DNA of 45,035 bases from Anaerolineae bacterium (GTDB lineage Bacteria > Chloroflexota > Anaerolineae > S016-19). The translations under genes were made by a program, and so were the position numbers. Where the stretch lies: contig JALWAP010000026.1 of the NCBI GenBank assembly GCA_027016315.1, positions 1 through 45,035 on the forward strand. The letters are read 5' to 3'. Position 1 is the first letter of the stretch; each line of letters starts with the position of its first letter. Positions 1-9,773 of this stretch are shown here, in pieces. The notes under the pieces are model-generated. The model made no database searches. It had not been told where the DNA came from and saw nothing but the letters and a program-made list of their open reading frames with translations.

Positions 1-2
1 TC

Positions 3-566
3 ACCAGGGACGATTTGCCCGATGGGGGGGCGCACATTTTCGCACGTACCATAGCCGAGATCAAGCGAATTCAGCCTGGCTGCACCGTGGAGGTGTTGAT
101 TCCCGATTTCAAGGGAGATCCGGACGCCCTGAAGATGGTGATGGACGAGCACCCCGAGGTGCTGAACCACAATGTGGAAACGGTGCCAAGGCTCTACCGT
201 ACCGTGCGGCCGCAGGCAAAATACGAACGTTCTCTAAAGGTGCTGCAAATGGCCCGGGAGATGGACCCCCATGCGCTCACGAAATCCGGCATCATGGTTG
301 GGCTTGGTGAGGAGTGGGACGAGATACTGATGGTTATGGACGACCTGCGGGAGCACGATGTGGACATTCTCACCATAGGCCAGTACCTGCAGCCGAGCCG
401 GTATCACCTGCCGATTTCCAGATACTACACTCCGGAGGAGTTCCAAAAGCTGCATGAAGAAGGCATGAAGCGAGGTTTCCTGTGGGTTGAGTCCGGTCCG
501 TTGGTTCGTTCTTCCTTCCATGCCGGGCAGCAGGTGAGGGAACTGCTGGCTAAGAAGCAGCGGTGA
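3..566 (+). CDS. lipA: Lipoyl synthase, C-terminal part (5' end outside window)
   Basis: Frame is open from the window edge ([14 protein letters not shown]...); LipA-like motifs [49 protein letters not shown]. Confidence 0.95.
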   Translation, partial: TRDDLPDGGAHIFARTIAEIKRIQPGCTVEVLIPDFKGDPDALKMVMDEHPEVLNHNVETVPRLYRTVRPQAKYERSLKVLQMAREMDPHALTKSGIMVGLGEEWDEILMVMDDLREHDVDILTIGQYLQPSRYHLPISRYYTPEEFQKLHEEGMKRGFLWVESGPLVRSSFHAGQQVRELLAKKQR

Positions 567-650
567 GGGCGTCGACCGGGGATGTAACTTGCATTACGCG
601 CTCACTTGGGGTATTTTGTCCGTGATCACGTTCGAGGAGAATCAGGTTCG

Positions 651-1679
651 ATGGAAGGGAGACATGAGCGCAGGAAATCCGACCATTTGCGCATAGCGCT
701 GGAAGAGGAGGTCGGATTTCCGAGGCTCACCACCGGCTTCGAGCGGTTCCGCTTCCTCCACCAGGCATTGCCGGAAGTGGACCTCGAGCGGGTGGATTGT
801 TCCACGGAGTTCTTTGGCAAGAAGCTGCGTACTCCGCTCCTCATTTCGTCGATGACGGGCGGTACTTCCGAGGCGGAGACGGTGAACCTGCGGCTTGCCG
901 AGGCCGCACAGGCCACGGGCGTGGCGATGGGACTCGGATCCCAGCGCGCTGCCGTGGAGGACGCTTCCCTGGAGTATACCTACCGCGTGCGTCGGGTGGC
1001 GCCGGATATCCTGCTGATGGCGAACTTGGGGGCTGTGCAGCTGAATTACGGTTATGGGGTCGACCAAGCCCGTCGCGCCGTTGAGATGGTAGAGGCCGAC
1101 GCTTTGATTTTGCACCTGAACCCGTTGCAGGAGGCGTTGCAGCCCGATGGGGATTGGAACTGGTCTGGTGTGCTGTCCAGGATCGAGGAAATATGTCGCG
1201 CTCTCGATGTCCCGGTCGTGGTGAAGGAAGTGGGCTGGGGCATTTCGGGGAAGGTGGCAAAATGGCTGGCCGACGCGGGGGTGTCGGCGATCGATGTGGC
1301 TGGAGCGGGTGGAACTTCCTGGAGTCAGGTCGAAAGATTCCGTGCTCCGGACGAGCGCTGGGAGCGGCTTGCCGCTTCGTTCGAAGATTGGGGCATCCCG
1401 ACGGCGGAATCGCTGCTGATGGTTCGAGAAGCGGCTCCTGGCGTGCCGGTGATCGCCAGCGGTGGCATCAGGAACGGGATCGACGTGGCGAAGGCTTTGG
1501 CGCTTGGCGCTTCGCTGGCCGGGATGGCGTCGCCGTTTCTGAAGGCGGCTTCGGTTTCGTCCCAGGCTGTGGTCGAGGAGATCGAGCTGATATCGAAACA
1601 GTTGCAGGTGGCGTGTTTTGCTTCCGGCGCAAAGGATGTCGAGGCGCTCAGGGAGCCGGGAAGGCTGTACCGGGTGTGA
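651..1679 (+). CDS. fni: Type 2 isopentenyl-diphosphate delta-isomerase
   Basis: [17 protein letters not shown]..., [75 protein letters not shown]. The ORF extends upstream to 606, but ATG 651 is the more likely start. Confidence 0.93.
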   Translation: MEGRHERRKSDHLRIALEEEVGFPRLTTGFERFRFLHQALPEVDLERVDCSTEFFGKKLRTPLLISSMTGGTSEAETVNLRLAEAAQATGVAMGLGSQRAAVEDASLEYTYRVRRVAPDILLMANLGAVQLNYGYGVDQARRAVEMVEADALILHLNPLQEALQPDGDWNWSGVLSRIEEICRALDVPVVVKEVGWGISGKVAKWLADAGVSAIDVAGAGGTSWSQVERFRAPDERWERLAASFEDWGIPTAESLLMVREAAPGVPVIASGGIRNGIDVAKALALGASLAGMASPFLKAASVSSQAVVEEIELISKQLQVACFASGAKDVEALREPGRLYRV

Positions 1680-1692
1680 TCGGAGAAGCGGA

Positions 1693-2730
1693 ATGGGGCT
1701 AAACGAGCGGTTCGAAAAATACATCCCGATGGTGGAATCGGAGATCAGGGCGGTTTTCGGGGACGTGCCTCCGGAGCTATCCGAGTTCTATGGGATGATG
1801 GAGTATCACCTTGGCTGGCGTGACAGGAATCTGAACCCGGCCAGGGGAAATTCCGGCAAGCGGGTGCGCCCTGTGATACTCCTCACCGTAGCGGAAGCCG
1901 TTGGGGGAGATGCGCAGGATGCTCTCCCGGGGGCGGCCGCTGTCGAACTTTTGCACAATTTCTCTTTGATTCACGACGACATCGAGGATAACAGCCCGAC
2001 CAGACGCCATCGGCCGACCGTCTGGGCTGTCTGGGGTGTGCCGCAAGCGATAAACACCGGTGACGGGATGTATTCCCTCGCTTACAGGGCTTTGTTGAGG
2101 CTCCAGGGAACGGGCGTTCCGGGAGATCGAATACTGCGGGCGATCACCCGGTTCAACGAAACCTGCATCGAGCTGACGGAAGGTCAGTTCCTCGACATGA
2201 GCTTCGAGGAACGAATGTACGTCACCACGGAGGATTACCTGAGGATGGTCGAGGGGAAGACCGCCGCGTTGCTCTCCACGTCCGCATTCCTTGGGGCTTT
2301 GCTCGGCGGTGCCGATGACGAGGTAACCGCCAGATACGCCACCTTCGGGAAGCAACTGGGGATCGCGTTCCAGATAGAAGATGACATCCTCGGTATCTGG
2401 GGCGACGAGGAGAAAACAGGGAAGCCGGCCGCAAGCGACGTCCTCGAAAAGAAGAAAACGCTGCCGATCATTTTTGGCTTGATGAAGGAGTTTGGTGACA
2501 GCGACGATAAGCCACTCACCCGGATTTTCGGGAAAGAGAAAATTACGCCGCAGGAAGCGAAAGAGGCGGCCAGGATTTTGGACGAGTACGGGGCGCGTGC
2601 GTATGCCAACACGCTGGCCGCCGAAGCCCACCAGCTCGCAATGACGGCGTTGGAGAACACAGGCGTTCGAGGTGAGGCGCAGGACGACTTGCGTGCCCTT
2701 GCCGAGAAGCTCTTGGGGAGGGAGTCGTGA
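1693..2730 (+). CDS. Polyprenyl synthetase family protein (short/medium-chain prenyl diphosphate synthase)
   Basis: Aspartate-rich motifs LIHDDIEDNSPTRRHRPT and FQIEDDILGIWGD, GKRVRP, GKPAASDVLEKKKTLP. Start placed at ATG 1693. Confidence 0.93.
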   Translation: MGLNERFEKYIPMVESEIRAVFGDVPPELSEFYGMMEYHLGWRDRNLNPARGNSGKRVRPVILLTVAEAVGGDAQDALPGAAAVELLHNFSLIHDDIEDNSPTRRHRPTVWAVWGVPQAINTGDGMYSLAYRALLRLQGTGVPGDRILRAITRFNETCIELTEGQFLDMSFEERMYVTTEDYLRMVEGKTAALLSTSAFLGALLGGADDEVTARYATFGKQLGIAFQIEDDILGIWGDEEKTGKPAASDVLEKKKTLPIIFGLMKEFGDSDDKPLTRIFGKEKITPQEAKEAARILDEYGARAYANTLAAEAHQLAMTALENTGVRGEAQDDLRALAEKLLGRES

Positions 2731-3623
2731 AGGCACCTTTGGACATTCGCCGGGATTCCGTCGGGAAAGTTGTGTTGTGGCTTCTCGCGGCGTGGTATCC
2801 GGTCGCGGCCCTGGCGATCCCAGCGAGGCATCAAGATATTGCCACCCTTGTAGCCGTCGCCGTGGCTTTGGTGGTGCTTCTCGTTAACGCTATGGCTGAT
2901 TTCGACCTGTGGGGTGTTTCCTCGTGGGGGTTCTTCCTCGGAAGCTGGGTTTCCGGGTTGTGGGCATTGGGTGGTTTCGTCAGGTTGTCGAGTTGGGCTG
3001 TCTATTTTTACCTGGCGGTGCTGGGACTTTCGTTGCCGGTTCTTTTGTGGCAAATGTGGACGATGCGGAAGTCGATCCCCGTCGATTCTTGGGTGGTTCT
3101 GGTGTTGTTTCTGGGGGCGGTTGCTGCCAGCGAATTGGCGATGGTGCCTGCAAAGGTCATCGGGCGTGAGGCTCTGCTTGGGATGCTCTTCTTCGCGAGC
3201 CTGGAGATGTTCGCTGTGACTGCCGGGATGCTCCACGCGGCATCGTGGGGAGCACGGTCTGTAGCCGTTGCTGCCATGGCGGAATTCCTGGTCGCAGTGA
3301 TGCTTCTCGAGCCGGACTACGCTTTGTTCAAGCCGATGGCGAACACCGCGATGTTTGCCATCGAGGCTGTCCCCATCCTGCTGATCCCGGCGATAGCGTA
3401 CTTTTGCCGCTCGGATCAGCGGGCTGCGTGGCTTTCGTGGGCTGTGACTGTGTTGGGAATTGCTGCCGCAGTGGGTTTCGGCGTGGCAAACAAAGGCACC
3501 GATTTCGATACCGTGGAGCGCCTGGTGCTGGTAGCCCTTCCGTGCGTCCTGGCCGCGCTGCTGGCGGTGCGAATCTACCCCGCGCTGCCGAAGAAGGAAG
3601 AGCCGTCGCACACTGTTGGGTGA
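2727..3623 (+). CDS. Multi-pass membrane protein of unknown function
   Basis: GTG start overlaps the stop of the prenyl synthetase (GTGA); many hydrophobic segments; no recognised family. Confidence 0.75.
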   Translation: MKAPLDIRRDSVGKVVLWLLAAWYPVAALAIPARHQDIATLVAVAVALVVLLVNAMADFDLWGVSSWGFFLGSWVSGLWALGGFVRLSSWAVYFYLAVLGLSLPVLLWQMWTMRKSIPVDSWVVLVLFLGAVAASELAMVPAKVIGREALLGMLFFASLEMFAVTAGMLHAASWGARSVAVAAMAEFLVAVMLLEPDYALFKPMANTAMFAIEAVPILLIPAIAYFCRSDQRAAWLSWAVTVLGIAAAVGFGVANKGTDFDTVERLVLVALPCVLAALLAVRIYPALPKKEEPSHTVG

Positions 3624-3692
3624 GGCTGTTCTGCGTCCGTACCCGTGTCGGGAGCACAATTCGCCCCGCGTTTTTCCGAAGTTCTACGAGCC

Positions 3693-5444
3693 ATGAAGTG
3701 CAACAATCTGTGTACATTCGTTTTCGCGTTCTTGCTGGCGCTGGCGGCGCTTTTCCCGGGCGCGGGTAAAGCGTGCGCCGATGGAATCACCATCAGAATC
3801 CTCCACACATCCGACACCCACAGTCATTTCGAACCGACGGCTGATCATCTGGGCGGCGTGGCGCGGAGGCGTGAGCTGGTCAGAGAGATCCGCAGGCAGG
3901 GCGGTAACGTCCTGCTGGTGGATGCCGGAGACGTGTTCCGCGGCACGCTCTATTTCTTCGAATACCGGGGTGAGGCCTGCGCGTGGGTGATGAACCGGAT
4001 TGGCTATGACGCCATGGCGGTCGGAGAACACGAGTTCGACCTGGGCGATTCGGCGCTGGCGCAGTTCGCCGGAGAGGCCAGATTCCCGTTGCTGGCAGCG
4101 AACCTGGGTGTTCCGGCTTCGTCTCCTCTTTCCGGCAAAGTGCTTCCTTACGTCGTGAAGGAATTCGGGGGTCAGAAAGTCGGGATTTTCGGTCTTATCA
4201 CGCCGGACGTAATGCGGGCGAACCGGCTTCCGGGGTTTTCCGTCGGCGATCCGGTAGCCGCGGCAAATCAAACTGTCGCCGGGCTCAGATCGCAGGGGGT
4301 GAACAAAGTCGTATTGCTCTCCCATCTCGGATACGAGCGCGACAAAGCGCTTGCCGCCTCCGTTCAGGGGATCGATGTGATAGTGGGCGGGCATTCACAC
4401 ACGTTGCTGGGAAATTTGCCGGGCTCCGCAGGCCCGTATCCGACGGTGGTTCGGTCGCCTTCCGGAGATCAGGTGCTGGTGGTGGCGTCCGGCAAATGGG
4501 GAGAGTACCTGGGCGATCTCTCGGTTACGTTCGACGATGCGGGGAGGGTCTCGGCTTATTCTGGCGGCCTGTACCCCCTCGATTCCGGCGTCCGGCACGA
4601 TCGTGAGATGTCTGGGATGGTCAAGCGGTTCAAAGCGCCGATCGCCGGGTTCGAGCACACCAGCATCGGGGTTTCGAGCGAGATGCTCGACGGGAGCTAC
4701 TATCGTATCCGGAAGCACGAGACGAACCTGGGGGATGTGATAGCCGATGCCATGAGGTGGAAGATGGCGTCGGACGGCGTGCAGGTGGCATTGATCAACT
4801 CCGGCGCCGTGCGCGCAAGCATCCAGGCCGGGGACGTGTTCCCGTGGCAGGTGCTTTCGGCGCTTCCGTACGGCGACGAGATCGTGGACATGAACCTGAC
4901 CGGCACTCAGCTCCTGGAAGCGCTGGAGATCGGCGTTGGGCAGAGCGGATACGGTTCTGCGGCGCGGTTTCTGGTTCGCGCTGGCAGCGGAGCTGGCGTG
5001 CATGGGCTTGCCCGGCTTCTATACGCTCCGAGTGGCCGGTTTCCCCAGGTCAGCGGTTTGAGGTTCTGGTGGAACCCGCGGCAGCCTTCGGGAGCGCGGA
5101 TCGTGGATGTTCAGGTCTGGAATGGAACCAGGTACGAACCGATCGATCCGGCTGCCACGTACAGGGTCGCTGTGAACAGTTACATCGCGCAAGGAAACGA
5201 TGGATATTCGGTTCTCACGCGCGGGACGGATGTCTATCACACAGAAATCCCGATGACGGATGCCGTGATCGAATACGTTCGGTCGCAGGGGAATTTGCGC
5301 GTGGAAATGGGTAGGATATACTCCACATACGGAACCACCAGCATCCCGGAGGCGTCTACAAAATGGATGGTAATCGCAGGCCTCCTCGTGATCCTGGTGT
5401 ACTCGATGGTGTGGGGTTTTAGGAAATGGAGGAAAGCAAGGTGA
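3693..5444 (+). CDS. 5'-nucleotidase / UshA-like metallophosphatase with signal peptide and C-terminal TM anchor
   Basis: ITIRILHTSDTHSHFEP, LLVDAGDVFRGT, GEHEFDLG, VIVGGHSHTLL, LINSGAVRASIQAGD; C-terminus KWMVIAGLLVILVYSMVWGFRKWRKAR. Confidence 0.92.
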   Translation: MKCNNLCTFVFAFLLALAALFPGAGKACADGITIRILHTSDTHSHFEPTADHLGGVARRRELVREIRRQGGNVLLVDAGDVFRGTLYFFEYRGEACAWVMNRIGYDAMAVGEHEFDLGDSALAQFAGEARFPLLAANLGVPASSPLSGKVLPYVVKEFGGQKVGIFGLITPDVMRANRLPGFSVGDPVAAANQTVAGLRSQGVNKVVLLSHLGYERDKALAASVQGIDVIVGGHSHTLLGNLPGSAGPYPTVVRSPSGDQVLVVASGKWGEYLGDLSVTFDDAGRVSAYSGGLYPLDSGVRHDREMSGMVKRFKAPIAGFEHTSIGVSSEMLDGSYYRIRKHETNLGDVIADAMRWKMASDGVQVALINSGAVRASIQAGDVFPWQVLSALPYGDEIVDMNLTGTQLLEALEIGVGQSGYGSAARFLVRAGSGAGVHGLARLLYAPSGRFPQVSGLRFWWNPRQPSGARIVDVQVWNGTRYEPIDPAATYRVAVNSYIAQGNDGYSVLTRGTDVYHTEIPMTDAVIEYVRSQGNLRVEMGRIYSTYGTTSIPEASTKWMVIAGLLVILVYSMVWGFRKWRKAR

Positions 5445-5737
5445 GCATCCGTGCCGTGGAAGGCGGGGTCGTGGTTTCGGTTCACGTGATCCCGAGATCG
5501 AGAAAGGAAGGGCTTGCAGGCTTCCACGGAGATGCAGTCAAGCTGAAGGTGAGTGCCCCGCCGGTGGAGGGAGCAGCCAACAAAGCCGTGGTCAGGTTCT
5601 TTGCAAAGCTTTTCGGCGTTCCGAAGGGCGATGTGGAAATTCTGAGGGGTGCAACCGGAAGGGAAAAGCAAGTGTTCGTCCGCGGAGTGAAGCTGGAGGA
5701 GGCCGAAGAGATTCTGACCAGAGCTTCAGGAGGCTGA
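5426..5737 (+). CDS. DUF167 / YggU family protein
   Basis: HVIPRSRKEGLAG, VKLKVSAPPVEGAANKAVVRFFAKLFGVPKGDVEILRGATGREKQVFV. A GTG at 5441 is a plausible alternative start. Confidence 0.9.
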   Translation: MEESKVSIRAVEGGVVVSVHVIPRSRKEGLAGFHGDAVKLKVSAPPVEGAANKAVVRFFAKLFGVPKGDVEILRGATGREKQVFVRGVKLEEAEEILTRASGG

Positions 5738-5738
5738 T

Positions 5739-6098
5739 ATGTCGAGGAAAATAGCGGTAGGCATCCTTTTGATCGTGCTGGTTGCGCTCAGCGGATGCGG
5801 CGGTTCGAAGCCAGCGTCCCACGTGGCTTCGGCGAAGGAGGGGCTTACGGTGAAGGAGACTTCGCTGGTCGAAAAGGCCAGGAAAGACCTGGCCAAGCGG
5901 TTGGGCATTTCAGAGGAAAAGATTTCGTTGAAATCCATCGAGTCGGTGGAGTGGCCTGACACAAGCCTCGGCTGCCCGGAAGAGGGAAAGATGTATGCCC
6001 AGGTGGTTCTGCCGGGGTACAAGATCGTGCTGGAGGCAAACGGCAAGTCATACGAATATCACGCTGGCGGAAACGACCTGGTTTTCTGCCAGAAGTGA
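5739..6098 (+). CDS. Small lipoprotein of unknown function
   Basis: Lipobox LVALSGCGG; Cys-containing motif SVEWPDTSLGCPEEGKMYAQVVLPGYKIVLEANGKSYEYH. Confidence 0.8.
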   Translation: MSRKIAVGILLIVLVALSGCGGSKPASHVASAKEGLTVKETSLVEKARKDLAKRLGISEEKISLKSIESVEWPDTSLGCPEEGKMYAQVVLPGYKIVLEANGKSYEYHAGGNDLVFCQK

Positions 6099-6135
6099 AC
6101 TCTGGGGCGGGGACGCAGACTTCGCCCCACCGGAT

Positions 6136-6164
6136 TTGCTCTACGCTGCCCTCGTTGCTATAAT
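6136..6164 (+). promoter_or_regulatory. Sigma70-type promoter for tRNA-Pro
   Basis: TTGCTC (6136-6141), 17-nt spacer, TATAAT (6159-6164), directly upstream of the tRNA. Confidence 0.6.
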
Positions 6165-6176
6165 TTTCAGTGACAT

Positions 6177-6250
6177 CGGGGCGTAGCGCAGTCCGGTAGC
6201 GCACTTGAATGGGGTTCAAGTGGTCGGAGGTTCAAATCCTCTCGCCCCGA
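6177..6250 (+). tRNA. tRNA-Pro (anticodon GGG)
   Basis: Acceptor CGGGGCG/CGCCCCG, D-arm GCGCAGTCCGGTAGCGC, anticodon arm CTTGA-ATGGGGT-TCAAG, T-arm GGAGG-TTCAAAT-CCTCT. CCA not encoded. Confidence 0.95.
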
Positions 6251-6256
6251 CACTAA

Positions 6257-6295
6257 AGAAGCCGATGGCTCCACATGAAGGCCATCGGCTTTCTC
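6257..6295 (+). terminator. Rho-independent-like terminator after tRNA-Pro
   Basis: AGCCGATGGC ... GCCATCGGCTTTCT hairpin just 3' of the tRNA. Confidence 0.75.
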
Positions 6296-6347
6296 ATAGG
6301 CGCAGGCTCTGGGGCCTGCCGATGACGGAGAATGCTGGACGACTGCC

Positions 6348-7853
6348 ATGGGAAGAAAGTCGGAGAAAGTAGAAGTCAACTGGTCTCCGTGCCGGAAGCT
6401 GGATCAGGAGATCCGGGATTTTCTCAAGTATGTGGTTGCCGGGCTCAGGGTTACCACCGACGTGAGCCGTTCCGACATTCTCCTCTATTGCAAGTACCAC
6501 AACTCTCTGGTCGTGTTTGCCCAGGCGATGCCCAATTCCATGGCTCCCCTTTTCCGGGATTTCATCGTAGGGCGCATGGTTTCTCCAAAAGAGGAGCCGA
6601 AGATATGGGAGGCGGTGACGGAAGGGAAGAGCGGCGTGCGACAACTCGAGATACTTCCCGGAACGGCGCCGGTCTACCAGCAGGCAGTTCCTTTGAAGTA
6701 CAAAGGGAAGCACATCCCGGTGGCAGCCGCCATCTACACCAACCTCATCGAGCACGAAAGACAGCGTCACAGGAGCCCCGTTTTCCAGAAAGCCGTGAGA
6801 TGCTTGCAGAGGATGTGCTGTTCCGGGGAGTTGCGCACATGTGGGGAGCTGACCCCATTCACGGAGTGGGATGGCATCCTGTACGTGAACAGCAAACTAA
6901 CGATCAAATACATGAGCGGCGTGGCTATGAACCATTACAGGCGCATCGGCCTGCTGGGGGAATTGGTGGGCCATCGCCTGGTGGAGACCGGAACCAGGGA
7001 TGCCGAGTTGGTGAAGGCCGCTCTATCTGCGGGTAGATGCCTGGAGTACGAGGGGGAAGAAAGCGGTCGGTTGTGGGTGCGCAAGATCGTGCCGATGAAG
7101 TGCCCCGAAATGTTATCCATCTTCAAGAGGATGGAGGCGGGTAGGGAAAGCAGGGGATTCAACGGCGCGTTGATCCTCGTTCACGACGCAACGGAAGAAA
7201 AGCTGAAGGAGAGGGAGATCCAGGTCAAGAACGCCATGATCCAGGAGATCCATCACCGCGTGAAGAACAACCTCCAGACCGTGGCGTCCCTTTTGAGGAT
7301 GCAGCAGAGGCGAGCTCAGAGCCCGGAAACGAAAGAAGCCCTCCAGGAGGCGATAAGCCGCATCCTGAGCATCTCTGCCATCCACGAATATCTTTCCCAT
7401 AGCAGCGGCAGGACCATCAACATCAAGGATGTTCTGAAAAGGATCGTTGGGCAGACCAAGGAGCTCTTGTCCGGGGAGATGCCGATCAAGATATATTTCG
7501 ACGGCGCGGATGTGTACCTGCCTCCCCAGCATACGACGGCCTGTGCCCTCATCGTCAACGAATTGCTCCAGAACGCCATCGAGCATGGGCAGGCTGGAGT
7601 TCCCAAGCCTGGCGAAATAATGGTAGAATTGGAAGACCTTGGCGACGAAGTGCGCATACAGGTGAGGGACAACGGGGTCGGGCTGCCGCCGAATTTCGAT
7701 CCGAGCAAGGTGTCCAGTCTTGGGCTTCAGATCGTAAATTCTCTGACGCAGAACGAACTCAGCGGCACCTTCCGGTTGAGGCGGGAGGGTGACTACACCG
7801 TAGCGGAAATTCGCTTCCCGAAAGCGATTGCAAAGGAGAGAGAAAATGGGTAA
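6348..7853 (+). CDS. Sensor histidine kinase, HisKA_2 / PdtaS-like
   Basis: H-box [27 protein letters not shown]-box [16 protein letters not shown]-box [16 protein letters not shown]. Overlaps/abuts the ANTAR regulator. Confidence 0.93.
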   Translation: MGRKSEKVEVNWSPCRKLDQEIRDFLKYVVAGLRVTTDVSRSDILLYCKYHNSLVVFAQAMPNSMAPLFRDFIVGRMVSPKEEPKIWEAVTEGKSGVRQLEILPGTAPVYQQAVPLKYKGKHIPVAAAIYTNLIEHERQRHRSPVFQKAVRCLQRMCCSGELRTCGELTPFTEWDGILYVNSKLTIKYMSGVAMNHYRRIGLLGELVGHRLVETGTRDAELVKAALSAGRCLEYEGEESGRLWVRKIVPMKCPEMLSIFKRMEAGRESRGFNGALILVHDATEEKLKEREIQVKNAMIQEIHHRVKNNLQTVASLLRMQQRRAQSPETKEALQEAISRILSISAIHEYLSHSSGRTINIKDVLKRIVGQTKELLSGEMPIKIYFDGADVYLPPQHTTACALIVNELLQNAIEHGQAGVPKPGEIMVELEDLGDEVRIQVRDNGVGLPPNFDPSKVSSLGLQIVNSLTQNELSGTFRLRREGDYTVAEIRFPKAIAKERENG

Positions 7854-8454
7854 GAAGAGGATCGTAATCGCCGACGACGAAACTCTGATCTTGATGGATT
7901 TGAAGGAGATGCTTACCAACCTTGGCTACCTGGTGGTAGGGGAGGCGCGGGACGCGAAGAGTGCCGTCAACCTTGCCCGTGAGCTTCGCCCTGACCTGGT
8001 GATCCTGGACATAAAATTCGAGGGGCAGGATTTCGATGGTATCGATGCCGCGAAAGTGCTGACCGAAGAAAGGATCGCTCCAGTGCTCCTTCTGAGCGCT
8101 TACAGCCAGCAAGACCTGGTGCAACGAGCGTTGGAAGCCGGTGTTGGCGGATATCTGGTGAAGCCGTTCCGTGAAAGCGATCTTCCTCCAGCAATCGAGG
8201 TTGCCATTTCCCGTTTCGAGGAGTTCATGGCGCTCAAGAAAGAGGTCGGCAACCTGAAGCTGGCTTTGGAAACCAGGAAGCTCGTGGACAGGGCTAAGGG
8301 CATCCTGATGGATCAGTACAAAATGACCGAGGCCGAGGCGTTCAGGAAGATACAGAAAATGAGCATGGACACCAGAAAGCCGATGAAGGAAGTCGCGGAA
8401 GCGATAATCATCGCCTACGAAGCTGCCAAGGGAGCCTCGAAGGAAGAGGAGTGA
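7846..8454 (+). CDS. Response regulator with ANTAR RNA-binding domain (PdtaR-like)
   Basis: Receiver IVIADDETLILMDLKEML...LVILDIKF...LVKPFRESDL; ANTAR domain LVDRAKGILMDQYKMTEAEAFRKIQKMSMDTRKPMKEVAEAII. Confidence 0.95.
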   Translation: MGKKRIVIADDETLILMDLKEMLTNLGYLVVGEARDAKSAVNLARELRPDLVILDIKFEGQDFDGIDAAKVLTEERIAPVLLLSAYSQQDLVQRALEAGVGGYLVKPFRESDLPPAIEVAISRFEEFMALKKEVGNLKLALETRKLVDRAKGILMDQYKMTEAEAFRKIQKMSMDTRKPMKEVAEAIIIAYEAAKGASKEEE

Positions 8455-8461
8455 GCAAAAG

Positions 8462-8497
8462 AAAAGGGCGCAAGCATGAAGCTGCGCCCCCATCTTT
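8462..8497. terminator. Bidirectional terminator between convergent genes
   Basis: AAAAGGGCGCA-AGCATGAAGC-TGCGCCCCCATCTTTT; A-tract on one side and T-tract on the other. Confidence 0.75.
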
Positions 8498-8515
8498 TGC
8501 AGAAATGTTGCGGAG

Positions 8516-8806
8516 TCAGAGCGTTACTGCGAATCCCAAGAGGCTGTGCAATATGTTGATCCCGACCAGGGATAGCAGCAAGCTTAAAAACAGTATCCCG
8601 AAGATCACGAGGATGACCGCAAGGGTTATCGCCAGAGCAAAGCCGCAGCCGAATTGGAAGCCATCGGAGAAGGTGAGCCCGACGCTTTCCTCCCCTTCGG
8701 GTGTTGTTACCGGTCCGGGAGGAATTTCTTCCGGTGGGATCTCTGCAATTGCGTCGTCCGGATGAAAATCTGCAAGCTGAGGCTCTTGGTTCAGATGTTC
8801 TTCCAT
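8516..8806 (-). CDS. Small membrane protein, 96 aa, acidic Pro-rich N-terminus and hydrophobic C-terminus
   Basis: MEEHLNQEPQLADFHPDDAIAEIPPEEIPPGPVTTPEG...FALAITLAVILVIFGILFLSLLLSLVGINILHSLLGF; RBS AAGGAG before ATG; good minus-strand promoter upstream. Confidence 0.75.
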   Translation of the reverse strand: MEEHLNQEPQLADFHPDDAIAEIPPEEIPPGPVTTPEGEESVGLTFSDGFQFGCGFALAITLAVILVIFGILFLSLLLSLVGINILHSLLGFAVTL

Positions 8807-8837
8807 TTTGTCTCCTTGCAAAATGAATTCGATTGAA

Positions 8838-8867
8838 ATTATAGCATACAGGGGAAGCACATGACAA
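8838..8867 (-). promoter_or_regulatory. Sigma70-type promoter for the small membrane protein gene
   Basis: On the minus strand: TTGTCA (8867-8862), 18-nt spacer, TATAAT (8843-8838). Confidence 0.6.
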
Positions 8868-9637
8868 AAGGTAAAGGGACAGCGAATCCTGAGGAAATTC
8901 GGAAACTTTCCATACTCATGCCGGTTTACAACGAAAAGAAGACCATCAAGGCGATACTGGCTATCGTCAGAGCGCTCGACGTGATAGTCGACATAGAGCG
9001 CATAGACGATGGTCTGGATACAGAGCGGGTGGTTATGGAGAAGGAAATCATCGTCGTAGACGATGGCTCCACCGACGGCACCCGGGACATCCTCAGGGAA
9101 GAAGAGAAGCGTGGGGACATCAAGGTCTTCTATCACGAGAAGAATATGGGGAAAGGCGCGGCCGTTCGGACGGCGATCCAGCATGCTACGGGCGACGTGA
9201 TGCTGATCCAGGATGCGGACCTGGAGTACGATCCGAAGGATTATCCGAAGCTTTTGAAGCCTATCCTGGAAGGCAAAGCTGCGGTGGTGTACGGCTCCAG
9301 GTTCCTTGGAGGCCCCCGGAAGGCCATGTTCTTCACCCACATGCTTGGGAACAAATTCCTGACTTTCGTGACGAACATCCTCTACGATACCATTTTGAGC
9401 GATATGGAGACATGCTACAAAGCCTTCCGTGCCGATGTAATCAAGAATATCCCGCTTCGGTCACGCGGCTTCGAATTCGAACCGGAGGTAACGGCGAAGG
9501 TGTTGAAGCGTGGCTACAGGATCTACGAAGTCCCCATTTCATACGCGGGCCGGGAGTACAGCGAAGGGAAGAAGATCTCCTGGAAAGACGGCTTCAAGGC
9601 CGTCTGGACGCTGATCAAGTACCGGGTGACGGATTGA
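8861..9637 (+). CDS. Glycosyltransferase family 2 (dolichyl-phosphate mannose synthase-like)
   Basis: [75 protein letters not shown]. Confidence 0.92.
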   Translation: MTKGKGTANPEEIRKLSILMPVYNEKKTIKAILAIVRALDVIVDIERIDDGLDTERVVMEKEIIVVDDGSTDGTRDILREEEKRGDIKVFYHEKNMGKGAAVRTAIQHATGDVMLIQDADLEYDPKDYPKLLKPILEGKAAVVYGSRFLGGPRKAMFFTHMLGNKFLTFVTNILYDTILSDMETCYKAFRADVIKNIPLRSRGFEFEPEVTAKVLKRGYRIYEVPISYAGREYSEGKKISWKDGFKAVWTLIKYRVTD

Positions 9638-9773
9638 GCTGTGGACGGCGTGCCCAATAGCGGGTTCCGGCGCAGGCATTCATGCGATGCAGGATCGCGA
9701 TGTCGACTTGCGATTTCATCCGTTTTCTGTAGCGGCCGCAGGGTTCGCCCGGGAATTTCCTCTTTGACGTGAA

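Noticed and set aside
2235-3659. 474-aa minus-strand ORF across two plus-strand genes
   Set aside because: Shadow ORF; the plus-strand genes show families and translational coupling.
8451-8765. 104-aa plus-strand ORF after pdtaR
   Set aside because: Begins inside the bidirectional terminator and is antisense to the better supported small membrane protein gene with RBS and promoter.
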